DNA of 64,000 nt from Bdellovibrio svalbardensis (lineage in GTDB: Bacteria; Bdellovibrionota; Bdellovibrionia; Bdellovibrionales; Bdellovibrionaceae). The position numbers and the translations under genes were made by a program. The stretch is taken from NCBI RefSeq assembly GCF_029531655.1, contig NZ_JANRMI010000002.1, positions 248,001 to 312,000 of the forward strand, written 5' to 3'. Position 1 is the stretch's first letter. Every line of letters begins with the position of its first letter. Positions 17,858 through 26,837 of the stretch are shown here, in pieces. Below the pieces are notes generated by a model. The model was not told the origin of the DNA. It searched no databases and saw only the letters and a list, made by a program, of their open reading frames with translations.

Positions 17858-18349
17858 TCAATCTGGAACTTTTCCGAAGTCCCATTTTTGGTTGGGATCG
17901 GTGGGAGGGACATAGCCGGAGCGGCTGCTTCCTGCCTTATTCAGTTCGACTGATTTGATGTTTTTGTCAGAGTCAGCGGTGACTGTGACCGCAGGTCCAC
18001 CTGCTTTTTTGCTGGCCTCCAGGCTTTTGAGCATTGCAGCAAAGTTCGATTTGGAACGGGAAAGTGAATAGATCCCTTTAGCATCTTCACCCTCGAATAA
18101 AACCTCAATATCGTCAGAGATATCGCGAACAACACGAACTTTGCCGGTGAATGACTTTGTGTCATCTTTGGCCTCTTCTTGTTCATACAAATTGCTGTTG
18201 TATTGTGATTTTGGTTTCTTTGGTTTTTTGTCGCCGCCCGCTGCGGCCTTTTCCATGATTTGAACGGGGTTTAACGGTTGGTCTTCGGCCTGAGCGGAAG
18301 CGCCGCAAAGAAATCCTGCGACTAAAAAGGTCGTGATGAAACTACTCAT
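17858..18349 (-). CDS. secreted protein of unknown function
   Basis: A 163-residue protein starting at ATG 18349 with GAGG 8 bases upstream; the longer GTG start at 18358 lacks spacing for a ribosome site. It has a signal peptide to about ASAQA, a Lys/Pro-rich linker (GGDKKPKKPK), a compact domain with alternating hydrophobic residues (about 65-145) and a Pro-rich end. I do not recognise the family. It lies 53 bp upstream of the LtaS-like gene in the same direction. Confidence 0.75.
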   Translation of the reverse strand: MSSFITTFLVAGFLCGASAQAEDQPLNPVQIMEKAAAGGDKKPKKPKSQYNSNLYEQEEAKDDTKSFTGKVRVVRDISDDIEVLFEGEDAKGIYSLSRSKSNFAAMLKSLEASKKAGGPAVTVTADSDKNIKSVELNKAGSSRSGYVPPTDPNQKWDFGKVPD

Positions 18350-18376
18350 AGATTGCACCTCAGGCTATTATTGTGC

Positions 18377-18408
18377 AGGGCCTTTTGTTGCTGCGCAACA
18401 GGGCCTTG
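18377..18408. other. GC-rich hairpin in a divergent promoter region
   Basis: GTTGC-TGC-GCAAC flanked by CC/GG pairs makes a hairpin in the 227-bp gap between divergent genes at 18349 and 18577. It could be in the leader of the minus-strand gene. There is no T-run, so it is not a terminator. Confidence 0.3.
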
Positions 18409-18576
18409 GTGGGATTTCTAATTTTGAGACGGAAGAACAGTTACAAAGTGTCTTGAAATACGTGAATTAGGAGAAAGACGGGAATTGGGAGCGCTTTGTC
18501 CCGCACGACGGTTCGACCTTAAGTTGACACCAAAACTTTAGATTGAGAGAGTTTTCCAATTAGAAAAGGAATTACC

Positions 18577-19149
18577 ATGAATCGTCTACTCTGCTTAGTG
18601 GTCGCCGCATCTTCTATTATTGCAACTGGAGTGAGTTACGCACACGCGGATCAGGGATCTGCCGTAGATCCTTCAAATTTTTGTGTTGAAAACCCTCAGT
18701 GCTCTGAGCCAATGAAAAACATCGCAAAGTCCTATGGTGAAGGCTTCGCAACCTTTACCCAAAAAAATGTGTCTGCATTTAGCGGGAAGTGTTTCCATAT
18801 GGATCCAATCTATGATCCTGACCATGCACACTTTGGCGCCTTTGCTTTTGAAAGTCAGCCGTCTAAAATTTTGATCAATGGACTTTTTGGTTTCTTCTAT
18901 GAAGGTGATCCCTTTGCCGGGATGACTGTTGGGGAAACGATTGCGGCCATTCGTGAGGGCAGCGCTCAGGCCTCTGAGGGTGTGTTGCGCCCTGATCATG
19001 TGGAATTGGCCTTTAAAACTTCGGCGACCGATATTCGCTATTGGTTCCGCAGCGACAAGGCGCAAAAAAATCTTTTCGTTATTGGAAAACAAGTCAGCGC
19101 AAACAGCAGCTCAGCGAAATTGGTATTTTGCAAATTGCTAGCTCACTAG
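18577..19149 (+). CDS. exported protein of unknown function upstream of selD
   Basis: A 190-residue protein with a signal peptide (to about AHA-D, residue 25) and four cysteines in the mature part (CVENPQC, KCFHM and VFCKLL). An AAAGGAA site precedes the ATG. It ends 3 bp before the GTG proposed for selD, so the two are probably on one transcript. No known motif is evident, and the link to selenium use may be positional only. Confidence 0.8.
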   Translation: MNRLLCLVVAASSIIATGVSYAHADQGSAVDPSNFCVENPQCSEPMKNIAKSYGEGFATFTQKNVSAFSGKCFHMDPIYDPDHAHFGAFAFESQPSKILINGLFGFFYEGDPFAGMTVGETIAAIREGSAQASEGVLRPDHVELAFKTSATDIRYWFRSDKAQKNLFVIGKQVSANSSSAKLVFCKLLAH

Positions 19150-19152
19150 AGG

Positions 19153-20211
19153 GTGGTTACTTTGAGTTCGGAAAAAATTGCCTTGACCCAAACGGTTCAA
19201 AAAGGTGGCTGTGCGGCGAAAGTCGCGGCCAGTGAGCTTCGAAAAATTCTTCAAAGAGTGCAATTCCCCGCGGCACACCCGGCACTTATGATTGATGGTG
19301 GCCTTTTTGACGATGCGGCGATTTATAAAGTGACGGAAGATATCGCCATGGTTCAGACCCTGGATTTTTTTACTCCCATTGTGGACACACCAAAACTGTT
19401 TGGAGCCATTGCCGCAGCCAACGCCTTGAGCGATGTTTATGCCATGGGAGGAAAGCCTAAAACGGCCATGGGTATTTTGGCTTTTCCGATCGCCACAATG
19501 ACCGACGACGTGATCGTCGATGTTTTGCAAGGAGCCAGCGACAAGGTCGCTGAAGCTGGGGCAAACTTCGTGGGTGGCCATTCGATTGACGATGACACAT
19601 TAAAATTTGGCCTCTCAGTGACCGGCTTTGTTCATCCCAACCATGTCTGGTCCAATGCGGGGGCTCAAGTTGGGGATCATCTTATTCTGACAAAAGCGTT
19701 GGGCACTGGAACTATGACGGCAGCTTTGAAGCGCCAAGAGGCCAGCGAAGCTGATATCATGGAAGCTCTTGAAAGTATGGCCACCGTCAACAATGCTCTT
19801 GATTTCATGAATGAGGAGCAGAAGAAGTCTGTCCATGCGGCAACGGATATTACGGGCTTTGGCTTGTCCGGACATTCCATGCAGTTGGCTAAGGCAAGCC
19901 AGGTGACACTGAAGTTTCAAGCGCAGTCGCTGCCAAAGTTCGCGAAGGCTTTGCATTTCCTAGAGAAAGGTTTCTTGACGAAAGCTCATCGCAGCAATGC
20001 TCAATACACTGAAAATGATATCGATGTTACGGCACTCGATAATCTACATAAACTTCTTATTCATGATCCCCAAACCAGCGGGGGATTGCTTTTGAGTGTG
20101 CCGGCTTCTTTGAGTGCAGATTTGGTTGCAAATTTAAAAAAGAAATTTTCATTTGCCGCAGTGGTTGGCGAAGTTTTGCCAAAATCTGATAAAGCGGTGA
20201 TTTTTGAATAA
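19153..20211 (+). CDS. selD: selenide, water dikinase
   Basis: Makes selenophosphate from selenide and ATP. The 352-residue length is typical. The glycine-rich N-terminal loop reads KGGCAAK, with catalytic C20 and K23 matching Cys17/Lys20 of E. coli SelD (GAGCGCK); the second Cys there is Ala here. Asp-rich Mg-ATP motifs follow (DDAAIY, SDVYAMGGKP, GGHSIDD). The start is GTG 19153 or TTG 19162; GTG gives the better N-terminus. The gene overlaps mnmH at its end, so the selenophosphate is likely meant for tRNA 2-selenouridine. Confidence 0.93.
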   Translation: MVTLSSEKIALTQTVQKGGCAAKVAASELRKILQRVQFPAAHPALMIDGGLFDDAAIYKVTEDIAMVQTLDFFTPIVDTPKLFGAIAAANALSDVYAMGGKPKTAMGILAFPIATMTDDVIVDVLQGASDKVAEAGANFVGGHSIDDDTLKFGLSVTGFVHPNHVWSNAGAQVGDHLILTKALGTGTMTAALKRQEASEADIMEALESMATVNNALDFMNEEQKKSVHAATDITGFGLSGHSMQLAKASQVTLKFQAQSLPKFAKALHFLEKGFLTKAHRSNAQYTENDIDVTALDNLHKLLIHDPQTSGGLLLSVPASLSADLVANLKKKFSFAAVVGEVLPKSDKAVIFE

Positions 20212-21358
20212 TAGAATCAAACCGGAATCCTTTGCGGAACTTTTATTGGCGAACACACCTTTGATAGATGTGCGCGCGCCGATAGAGTTTCAGCAAGGGT
20301 CTTTGCCGGGGGCCGTGAATTTGCCCATCTTGAATGATCAAGAGCGGGCGCTGATCGGGACCACCTACAAGCAGCAAGGTCAAGAGGCCGCTGTGAAGCT
20401 GGGTTATGAATTGATTTCGGGGGCAGTCAAGGAATCGCGAGTGCAGTTGTGGGCGGAGTCGATTCAAGCCAATCCACAGACAGTGATATACTGTTTTCGC
20501 GGAGGAAAAAGATCACAGATCACACAGCAATGGCTGCGCGAAATAGGTATTGAAAGACCGATCATAGAAGGTGGCTACAAAGCCGTTCGCGGTTTTTTGA
20601 TCTCAGAGTTGGAACGCTATTCTCAAACTCATTCCTTTCGTGTGTTAACAGGTGCGACAGGAAGTGGGAAAACCCGCTTTCTGCAAGAGCTTAAAAACGA
20701 AATCGGCTTGGTGGATCTCGAAAAATTGGCCCACCACCGCGGTTCGGCCTTTGGGTCCATGGGAGTTCCTCAACCATCGCAAATTGATTTTGAAAACCAG
20801 TTGTCGCTAAAACTGATTAGACTCGATAGGGACTTTCCCAAAGATTTTAAACCATTGATCGAAGATGAAAGTCGTCTGATTGGGGCTTGCCATTTGCCGG
20901 GGGCCTTCTTCGAATCATTGCGGAGCTCCAGTGTTATCTGGATTGATGAACCCTTGGACAAACGTGTCGATAATATTTTTAAGGACTATATTGTCGACAG
21001 TGCCATCGGTTTGGCGGTGGCCTCGATTCCTCGCTGTGCTGAAGAAGTTGAAATTCTAAAATCAGAAGCTCTTCGTTTGTTTGACCGCTATAAAAATGCG
21101 GTGAAAGCCATCACTCGAAAGTTGGGTGGCTTGCGTGCGCAAGAGATTTTGGTCGATCTTCTTGCTGCGGAAACTCAATTTCTAGAGTCCGGCGAGCTTT
21201 TCGCGAATCGTATTTGGATCGAAAAATTGATCAGTTGGTATTACGATCCGATGTATTCTGGCAGTCTGGAGAAACGCCAAAGTCATGTCTTATTTAAAGG
21301 GTCCTACGAGGCCTGTCTTGGGTTCTGTAGAGACGAAGTCACGGTTTCTCGGCCCTAG
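20204..21358 (+). CDS. mnmH: tRNA 2-selenouridine synthase
   Basis: Converts 2-thiouridine at the tRNA wobble position to geranylated and then 2-selenouridine, using selenophosphate. It is 384 residues with an N-terminal rhodanese domain (LIDVRAPIEF; active Cys about residue 97 in VIYCFRGG) and a P-loop GATGSGKT (about 151-158). The only workable start before the rhodanese domain is TTG 20204, which overlaps the selD stop by 8 bp. This close coupling supports selenium delivery in this strain. No selA, selB or selC is in the window. Confidence 0.92.
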   Translation: MNNRIKPESFAELLLANTPLIDVRAPIEFQQGSLPGAVNLPILNDQERALIGTTYKQQGQEAAVKLGYELISGAVKESRVQLWAESIQANPQTVIYCFRGGKRSQITQQWLREIGIERPIIEGGYKAVRGFLISELERYSQTHSFRVLTGATGSGKTRFLQELKNEIGLVDLEKLAHHRGSAFGSMGVPQPSQIDFENQLSLKLIRLDRDFPKDFKPLIEDESRLIGACHLPGAFFESLRSSSVIWIDEPLDKRVDNIFKDYIVDSAIGLAVASIPRCAEEVEILKSEALRLFDRYKNAVKAITRKLGGLRAQEILVDLLAAETQFLESGELFANRIWIEKLISWYYDPMYSGSLEKRQSHVLFKGSYEACLGFCRDEVTVSRP

Positions 21359-21560
21359 TTGCTCCCATCGGTGTTCCCTCTAGTTGTCTCATTTTGAGAA
21401 TCTTTCCATTATATCAAGAGCCTAAATTGGCACTTCTCAGCGTCGTTAACAGGTCAAACTGTTTCGGAGCCAATCAATCACGAGGGAGCGTGGCTTAGTG
21501 TTTGCTTTAAAGTTGAGCAGATTTAAAGAGCTGTGCTCAATTTTTAATGAGGAGATTTGT

Positions 21561-22046
21561 ATGAAAAAGGTCATGAAGTTTGTCTTGTCTGCGGCAGTCT
21601 TAACCTCTGCGATCCCAAAGCAGGTCTTTGCAGCAGAAGCCACTGGGGAGGTCTCTCTGGATCAAGTTATCGCCCAGAAGAAGCAGCAAAATGAGCAGGC
21701 AAGATTGCAGTTGATTAATTTGAAGCTACAGCTTTTGGAGATGCATCAAGAACTGGAGCAGGAGAAAAATCGTTTTGGATATCAAGCCTCTAAATGGACT
21801 CGCAATATCGCATTAGCGACCGCGGGTTTTGCATCGGTAGCCACGGTGGTGAACGCAAGAACTGGAACAAACAGAAATTTTATTGGATATTCGCTGATCG
21901 CCCTGGCGTCGGGTCTTGTCGCTGGCCTGGGTGAAGTGGGTGTTATTCTTACCAATGATCAAGTTGTTGAACTGAACGAGAAGATTATTGAGCTTCGCAA
22001 GAAGGTTGATGCCGCAGAAGCAAATCTTGCAGCTGCAGGAGTCTAA
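21561..22046 (+). CDS. exported coiled-coil protein with a glycine-rich membrane segment
   Basis: A 161-residue protein starting at ATG 21561 behind GAGGAG. It has a signal peptide to about VFAAEA, a coiled coil (about 30-80, rich in Gln/Leu/Glu), two Ala/Gly-rich hydrophobic stretches (about 90-140) and a second short coiled coil at the C-terminus. The helix-membrane-helix pattern suggests an envelope protein that oligomerises. It lies 42 bp before the next exported unknown. Family unknown. Confidence 0.8.
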   Translation: MKKVMKFVLSAAVLTSAIPKQVFAAEATGEVSLDQVIAQKKQQNEQARLQLINLKLQLLEMHQELEQEKNRFGYQASKWTRNIALATAGFASVATVVNARTGTNRNFIGYSLIALASGLVAGLGEVGVILTNDQVVELNEKIIELRKKVDAAEANLAAAGV

Positions 22047-22088
22047 CCTTCACGGGTATTTTCATTATTGAGGTTTCGCTTGAAGAGC

Positions 22089-23192
22089 ATGGTCAGACAC
22101 ATTCTAATTTTTGCGTTATCATTAGGGATTTGTCTGCAATCTCTGGCGGGGCCTCGTTTTTGTTCCACTGTTTTTACCCTGGAATCTGCGGAGGCGAAGC
22201 CCTCCTTCTTTAAGGAACTTCTACTTCCCCGCGCCATTAAGACTTTTGATGCTGAGCTGTATTGGCGGGTTCGGACTTCTGACTTCTCCAAACTGCAGCT
22301 TTCTGCAAAAGAAATGAAAAGAATTGAAGTTAAATTGGCTCTGATCGACCAGGTCATGCCAACGGGTAAGTTGAAGTGGTCTGAGCGTATTTTCAACTTG
22401 GGACTGTTGCGTGTTCGCGACTTGAATGCCCTTTTCTCGAAATACCAGATTCAAGATTTTCAGGATCCTTATTTGCGAAAACAATTTATCACTCAGCTTT
22501 ACACTCTTCATGAGACTCCGTGGATGGGACTAAGAAAGTCTGTTGAGTTGTCGCGCAACGAGCGCCTGCAAGAGTGGGTCGTGCGAACCTCAGAGCAAAG
22601 AATGCTCAATGCGGGGCTTCGCGAACTGGTCGATGAAATGAGTTTGGGCAATGCCAGTATTTTGAAGTTGGCGCAGGTGAATTTAAAAAAGGTTCTGAGC
22701 AGCGGGTGGTTGGGGCTTCCGACGCGGTTGCCAATGTTCAACAAGCCTTTGGAGCCCATCATTTTTGAGAAGATACTTTGGGAGGGGCCTGCCTCGTACG
22801 AGCAAGCCTTGCGCTCTGTGATGAAAAAGGATCATGCCGCAGACGTCTACAACAATTTCACTCGCGCCTATAATAAGGCGGCAATGGTGGCTTTGATTGC
22901 GGTGCTTTATTACACTCTTCCGCAAATGCAAGATGAGTTAGAAGAGCAGGTTCTTAAAGCGCAGGAATCCCACGCCCAAGATCCTGAGAATGTTAAAAAG
23001 CGAGATGAAGCGTTTCAAAAGGCCATGGCAAATTTAGATAAGATGGCACAGCAAATAGACGAGCTCAATAATCAGGATCCCAAAGAACAGATGTTTCAGG
23101 AAACCCTGGTTATGTTCGAGAGTGCGAACAATCGAAAAGCGACGGCGACAGAGATTCAGACTCTAAGAGAAAAGCTGGGCCTGCTGCATTGA
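22089..23192 (+). CDS. exported protein of unknown function
   Basis: A 367-residue protein, mainly helical. ATG 22089 follows GAAGAG; a TTG at 22068 is less likely. The signal peptide ends near SLAGP, a single hydrophobic segment lies around residues 260-275 (AAMVALIAVLYYTLP), and the C-terminal third is a charged coiled coil with repeated Gln/Glu/Lys. Probably cotranscribed with 21561-22046. No enzyme motif found. Confidence 0.8.
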   Translation: MVRHILIFALSLGICLQSLAGPRFCSTVFTLESAEAKPSFFKELLLPRAIKTFDAELYWRVRTSDFSKLQLSAKEMKRIEVKLALIDQVMPTGKLKWSERIFNLGLLRVRDLNALFSKYQIQDFQDPYLRKQFITQLYTLHETPWMGLRKSVELSRNERLQEWVVRTSEQRMLNAGLRELVDEMSLGNASILKLAQVNLKKVLSSGWLGLPTRLPMFNKPLEPIIFEKILWEGPASYEQALRSVMKKDHAADVYNNFTRAYNKAAMVALIAVLYYTLPQMQDELEEQVLKAQESHAQDPENVKKRDEAFQKAMANLDKMAQQIDELNNQDPKEQMFQETLVMFESANNRKATATEIQTLREKLGLLH

Positions 23193-23298
23193 TCAGTGAG
23201 GCTTTATGCTCCTGACATGCTTTAAAAGCAGAAACGAACTCTTAACGTGACAAACGAGTCCATTTCTTGAGAAGACATAGTCACCTGGTTTTTTTCTT

Positions 23299-24333
23299 GT
23301 GTCGGGGGACTGTCTGAATAGCCGCAAAATCTTTTTGGTCATTTTAATTCTTTTTGAAGTGAGCATTTCTTGGGGCGAATGGAGAGGTCCCACAACAGGT
23401 GCGGTCGCACAAAGTCATAAGACAGTTTATTTTATTGCCTCAGATTTGAAGAACGGTGGTGTGTCAGCTGTCGTTGAGGGGCTGCAAGCGGCAAGTCGTT
23501 CTCTAAAATGGAGTCTGAAAGTTCTAGACGGCGAAGGGAATGCAAATCTTGTTAAAACTCACTTCATTGAAGCTTTAAGAGCCAAAGCCGATGGAATTGT
23601 TTTGGGAGGAGTTGAGGCAAGCCAATACTCTGATGAAATAGCTGCGGCTCATAAGAAAAACTTAAAGCTGATTGGGTGGCATGCTTCACCTCAGCCAGGT
23701 TCCAGCAAAAACTTGATAGCCAATATCACGACGGACCCAGCATTAGTTGCAAAAATGGCGGCTGAGCTGGTTCCAGATCGCGGGTCTAAAAAGGCGGGCG
23801 TGGTTATAATTACGGATCGTAACTTTTCGATTGCCGCTGCAAAAGTTTCTTATATGAAAACGATCGTTGAAAAGGTCAAAGCCCAAAAGGTTTTGTCGAT
23901 TGAATACGTAGATATATCAAAGGCGGATCAAGTCATTCCACTTCTGGTGGAGGATTTGAATCGCCGCTTTGGGAAGCGGTGGACTCACACCTTGGCTATC
24001 AATGACATCTACTTTGATCACATGAACTATCCACTTAAAAAAATTAAAAGAACGGATGTTGTGAACATTGCGGCGGGGGATGGGTCCAGGATTGCGATCA
24101 ATCGTATCAAGTCTGGTCTTTCTCAACAGATTGCCACGATTGCTGAACCCTTGCACTGTCAGGGATGGCAAATCGCTGATGAACTCAATCGTGCATTTCA
24201 TGGGGATCCTCAGAGTGGCTTCGTCAACGAGCCTATCGTGGTGACAAAGGCCTTTCTGGATTCGCTCAAAAGTAATGATGTTGAGGCGAATATTTCCTTT
24301 CAAGATGCCTATATGAAAATTTGGTATCCCTAG
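23299..24333 (+). CDS. periplasmic sugar-binding-protein-like (type I PBP fold)
   Basis: A 344-residue exported protein with the layout of the periplasmic-binding-protein 4 family: TVYFIASDLKNGG, the ADGIVLGG sheet region, a hinge near the middle and an AINDIYFDHM loop. The proposed start is GTG 23299, with no strong ribosome site; the true start may be a few codons later, before the hydrophobic run IFLVILILFEVSISWG. No ABC permease or ATPase is adjacent, so it may feed an unlinked transporter or act as a chemosensory binding protein. Confidence 0.72.
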   Translation: MSGDCLNSRKIFLVILILFEVSISWGEWRGPTTGAVAQSHKTVYFIASDLKNGGVSAVVEGLQAASRSLKWSLKVLDGEGNANLVKTHFIEALRAKADGIVLGGVEASQYSDEIAAAHKKNLKLIGWHASPQPGSSKNLIANITTDPALVAKMAAELVPDRGSKKAGVVIITDRNFSIAAAKVSYMKTIVEKVKAQKVLSIEYVDISKADQVIPLLVEDLNRRFGKRWTHTLAINDIYFDHMNYPLKKIKRTDVVNIAAGDGSRIAINRIKSGLSQQIATIAEPLHCQGWQIADELNRAFHGDPQSGFVNEPIVVTKAFLDSLKSNDVEANISFQDAYMKIWYP

Positions 24334-24484
24334 GGTGGGGATTTTGAGGCGCTTTTCTTAAAGAAGAATGGCCTCAATGATGATTGGTTTTTTGTCATCG
24401 CGCATCATCTATTTGAAATTTAAAGAAACAAGCGCAAGATGATGAGGCTGAAGAAATTAACAACCTTAAGGGGAGACGACAACG

Positions 24485-25180
24485 ATGAATAAGTTGGTAC
24501 TAGGAGGCCTTGTATTAGCAATGGCTTTCTCAACTGCTTGTAACAGAAAAGTAAAATTGGACACTGACGTAAAAAAAGCTAGCTATGCAATTGGCCAGCA
24601 AATCGGTGGCAACTTGAAGCAACAAAACATCGAGTTCGATGCTGATGCTTTGAACCAAGCATTGAAAGATGCAGCTGCTGGTAAAAACGAAATGTCTAAA
24701 GAAGACATGCAAGCGGCAATGATGAAGCTTCAAGAAATGGCGATGAAGAAGCAACAAGAACAAGCTGAAGGCAATGCTAAAGCTGGTAAAGAGTTCTTGG
24801 AAAAAAATAAATCAGCTGCTGGCGTAAAAGTTACGGCATCTGGTCTTCAATACATCGTTGAAAAAGAAGGCACTGGCGCTTCTCCTAAAAAAGAAGACGT
24901 AGTAAAAGTACACTACAAAGGTACTTTGACTAACGGTGAGCAATTCGACTCTTCATACGACCGTGGTCAACCAGCTGAATTCCCAGTTGGTGGCGTTATC
25001 CCTGGTTGGACTGAAGCTCTTCAGTTGATGAAAGTTGGCGGCAAAGCTAAACTTTTCATTCCACCTGAACTTGCTTACGGACCATCTGGTCGCCCAGGTA
25101 TCCCACCTAATTCAGTTTTGGTTTTCGAAGTTGAATTGATGGATATCGTTAAAGCTGACACTAAAAAGGCAAAAAAGTAA
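24485..25180 (+). CDS. FKBP-type peptidyl-prolyl cis-trans isomerase lipoprotein (FkpA/Mip-like)
   Basis: Folds envelope proteins by isomerising X-Pro bonds. It is 231 residues with a lipobox STAC at residue 19, a Gln/Lys-rich helical dimerisation domain (about 30-105) and a C-terminal FKBP domain (about 125-222) with VHYKGTL, SSYDRGQP, PGWTEAL and LAYGPSGRPGIPPNS. Strong AAGGGGAG ribosome site. It ends 4 bp before pdxH, so they probably share a transcript. Confidence 0.92.
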   Translation: MNKLVLGGLVLAMAFSTACNRKVKLDTDVKKASYAIGQQIGGNLKQQNIEFDADALNQALKDAAAGKNEMSKEDMQAAMMKLQEMAMKKQQEQAEGNAKAGKEFLEKNKSAAGVKVTASGLQYIVEKEGTGASPKKEDVVKVHYKGTLTNGEQFDSSYDRGQPAEFPVGGVIPGWTEALQLMKVGGKAKLFIPPELAYGPSGRPGIPPNSVLVFEVELMDIVKADTKKAKK

Positions 25181-25184
25181 TTTA

Positions 25185-25772
25185 ATGCTGGATCTTAGTA
25201 AAAGCCCTTTTGAGCATTTCGACCGTCTGATGAAAGAGGCGGTCGAAAAGCAGGTTCCAGAAGCGAATGCAATGTCAGTCGCAACTGTGAGTCCGGAAGG
25301 TATACCCTCCGTTAGGATCGTCTATTTAAAAGAGGTCACTTCGGAGGGTTTTGTTTTTTATGGCAACTATCGCAGTCATAAGGGACAGGATCTCGAAGAG
25401 AATCCCAATATCTGTTTGAATTTTCACTGGCCCGTATTGTGGCAACAAATCCGTATTACTGGTATGGCCGTGAAATTGAATCCTGAAGAAAGCGATGCTT
25501 ATTTCCGCACACGCGCACGCTTAAGCCAAATCGGTGCTTGGGCCTCAAATCAAAGTGAAGAAATTCCTAGTTACGAACATCTTGCCCGTCGAGTGCAAGA
25601 GTATGAAAAACAATTCGATGGCCAAGAAGTTCCGCGTCCTCCACATTGGGGTGGCTGGCTCGTTGTGCCCACTGAAATCGAATTCTGGTTCGGTCTAACC
25701 GGCCGCCTCCACGAACGCTACATCTACCAGTTCACAGAAGAGGGTTGGAAGACATTCATGAGGAGCCCTTAG
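25185..25772 (+). CDS. pdxH: pyridoxamine 5'-phosphate oxidase
   Basis: FMN enzyme that forms pyridoxal 5'-phosphate from PNP or PMP with O2. At 195 residues it is a little shorter than the E. coli enzyme because the N-terminal arm is short. Motifs visible: SVRIVYLKEV, FYGNYRSHKG, FHWPVLWQQIRI, RARLSQIGAWASNQS and the C-terminal RLHERYIY with a final W...R..P. The ATG is 4 bp behind the PPIase stop. No other vitamin B6 gene is nearby. Confidence 0.93.
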   Translation: MLDLSKSPFEHFDRLMKEAVEKQVPEANAMSVATVSPEGIPSVRIVYLKEVTSEGFVFYGNYRSHKGQDLEENPNICLNFHWPVLWQQIRITGMAVKLNPEESDAYFRTRARLSQIGAWASNQSEEIPSYEHLARRVQEYEKQFDGQEVPRPPHWGGWLVVPTEIEFWFGLTGRLHERYIYQFTEEGWKTFMRSP

Positions 25773-25787
25773 GCTTCTCAGTTTGCT

Positions 25788-26327
25788 CTATGCGAAGCCC
25801 GTAGGCGGAATCGGCGGTTCACCCTTGCGTTCCGTTTGACTGTAAGTTTTTGCATTACTTCGCGCTTCTTGTTTTTTACTACGGGATATTTTTCTAGATT
25901 CAATATGATCCATGATCAGCAACGAAAGAGCTTCATCCAAACCGGGGGCGCCTTTGCTGGCTTCTTGCGCCTGCTCGTGAGCTTTTGCTCGGGCTTTCAT
26001 ATGCTTCACGCCCGGCCATGCGCGGCTGAAGACATAAATATATCCCACTAAAACGATCGCGGATAATATCAAGCCTGACCAAAAAGTGGCTCCAAAATAA
26101 ATTGAACCGCTGGCGTCATACTGTCTCGTTGCATCGACCAGACTGATGAAAACTCCACCGCAGATAAAAATGATGGAGGCCAATCCTAAAAGAATGAGCC
26201 CAATGGGCTTACGGCTTCTGGCCATCGACTCGTCAAAAACTTCCATGGCCATTTCTTTGAAATTTAAACCTTTGGAAGGTTTTGCGCCGAAAAGAAGTCC
26301 CAAAATAATAGAAACCCATTTCATCAT
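25788..26327 (-). CDS. two-span membrane protein, YqjE-like by context
   Basis: A 179-residue protein starting at ATG 26327 (AAAGGA upstream), with a hydrophobic helix near residues 41-64 and another near 75-100, then a charged, Lys/Glu-rich cytoplasmic tail. It lies downstream of a DUF883 gene, as YqjE follows YqjD in enterobacteria, but sequence similarity to YqjE is weak and a terminator-like hairpin separates the two. Function unknown. Its stop is 15 bp from the convergent pdxH stop. Confidence 0.75.
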   Translation of the reverse strand: MMKWVSIILGLLFGAKPSKGLNFKEMAMEVFDESMARSRKPIGLILLGLASIIFICGGVFISLVDATRQYDASGSIYFGATFWSGLILSAIVLVGYIYVFSRAWPGVKHMKARAKAHEQAQEASKGAPGLDEALSLLIMDHIESRKISRSKKQEARSNAKTYSQTERKGEPPIPPTGFA

Positions 26328-26365
26328 TTTGCAGTCCTTTGTGTGATGTTGAATCAAGAGGAAAA

Positions 26366-26408
26366 GAACGAAGGCCCTCATTTGGGGGAGATGGAGAGGC
26401 CTTCGTTC
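26366..26408 (-). terminator. terminator-like hairpin after the DUF883 gene
   Basis: An 11-bp perfect inverted repeat, GAACGAAGGCC/GGCCTTCGTTC, with a 21-nt loop begins 18 bp after the stop at 26427. On the minus strand it is followed by TTTTCC. It probably ends or reduces transcription into the next gene. Confidence 0.65.
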
Positions 26409-26426
26409 ACCGCTTGGATGTGTCGT

Positions 26427-26723
26427 TTAATGACGTGTGCGACGAGCAATAAGCCCCGCAACAAATCCCACGGCACAAGCTCCAAGCACGGTTGCAATTG
26501 GATGCTCTTTAACAAAATCTTCGGATGTGCTTACTGCATCTTGCGCTTTGTGTTTGATAGACTCATAACGATCGTTTAGCTGGGCTCTTAGATCTGATTT
26601 GGCCTCACCGATGTGAGATTTTATTTCAGATTTGGCATCACTATAGATGCTTTTCCCAGTTTCCAAAGCTTGCTTGCCAGTGGATTTCATATCGTTCACG
26701 AGTTCTCTTGAAGACTCAGCCAT
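26427..26723 (-). CDS. DUF883 (ElaB/YqjD-like) membrane-anchored protein
   Basis: A 98-residue protein starting at ATG 26723 behind an optimal AAGGAGG. The longer open frame to 26816 lacks such a site. It has a helical, charged N-terminal part with Lys/Asp/Ser repeats (about 5-65), then VKEHPIATVLGACAVGFVAGLIARR, the C-terminal membrane anchor typical of the family. E. coli YqjD binds ribosomes at the membrane in stationary phase; whether this relative does is unknown. Confidence 0.87.
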   Translation of the reverse strand: MAESSRELVNDMKSTGKQALETGKSIYSDAKSEIKSHIGEAKSDLRAQLNDRYESIKHKAQDAVSTSEDFVKEHPIATVLGACAVGFVAGLIARRTRH

Positions 26724-26837
26724 AAGATCCTCCTTATTGGTGAAAGCGTTATCACCATTGTGGAAGAAACTTAGCGTCATTCTCCAGAGAACTTTGCGAA
26801 ACTTGTCATGGTTCACTGAAATATTTTTTGAGCGGTG

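Noticed and set aside
21430-21450. TTGGCACTTCTCAGCG as a sigma54 -24/-12 promoter
   Set aside because: GG and GC are separated by 9 bases, not the required 10.
24395-24450. CATCATCT/AGATGATG pairing upstream of the FKBP gene
   Set aside because: Only 8 bp with a loop of about 28 nt; not convincing as a regulatory hairpin.
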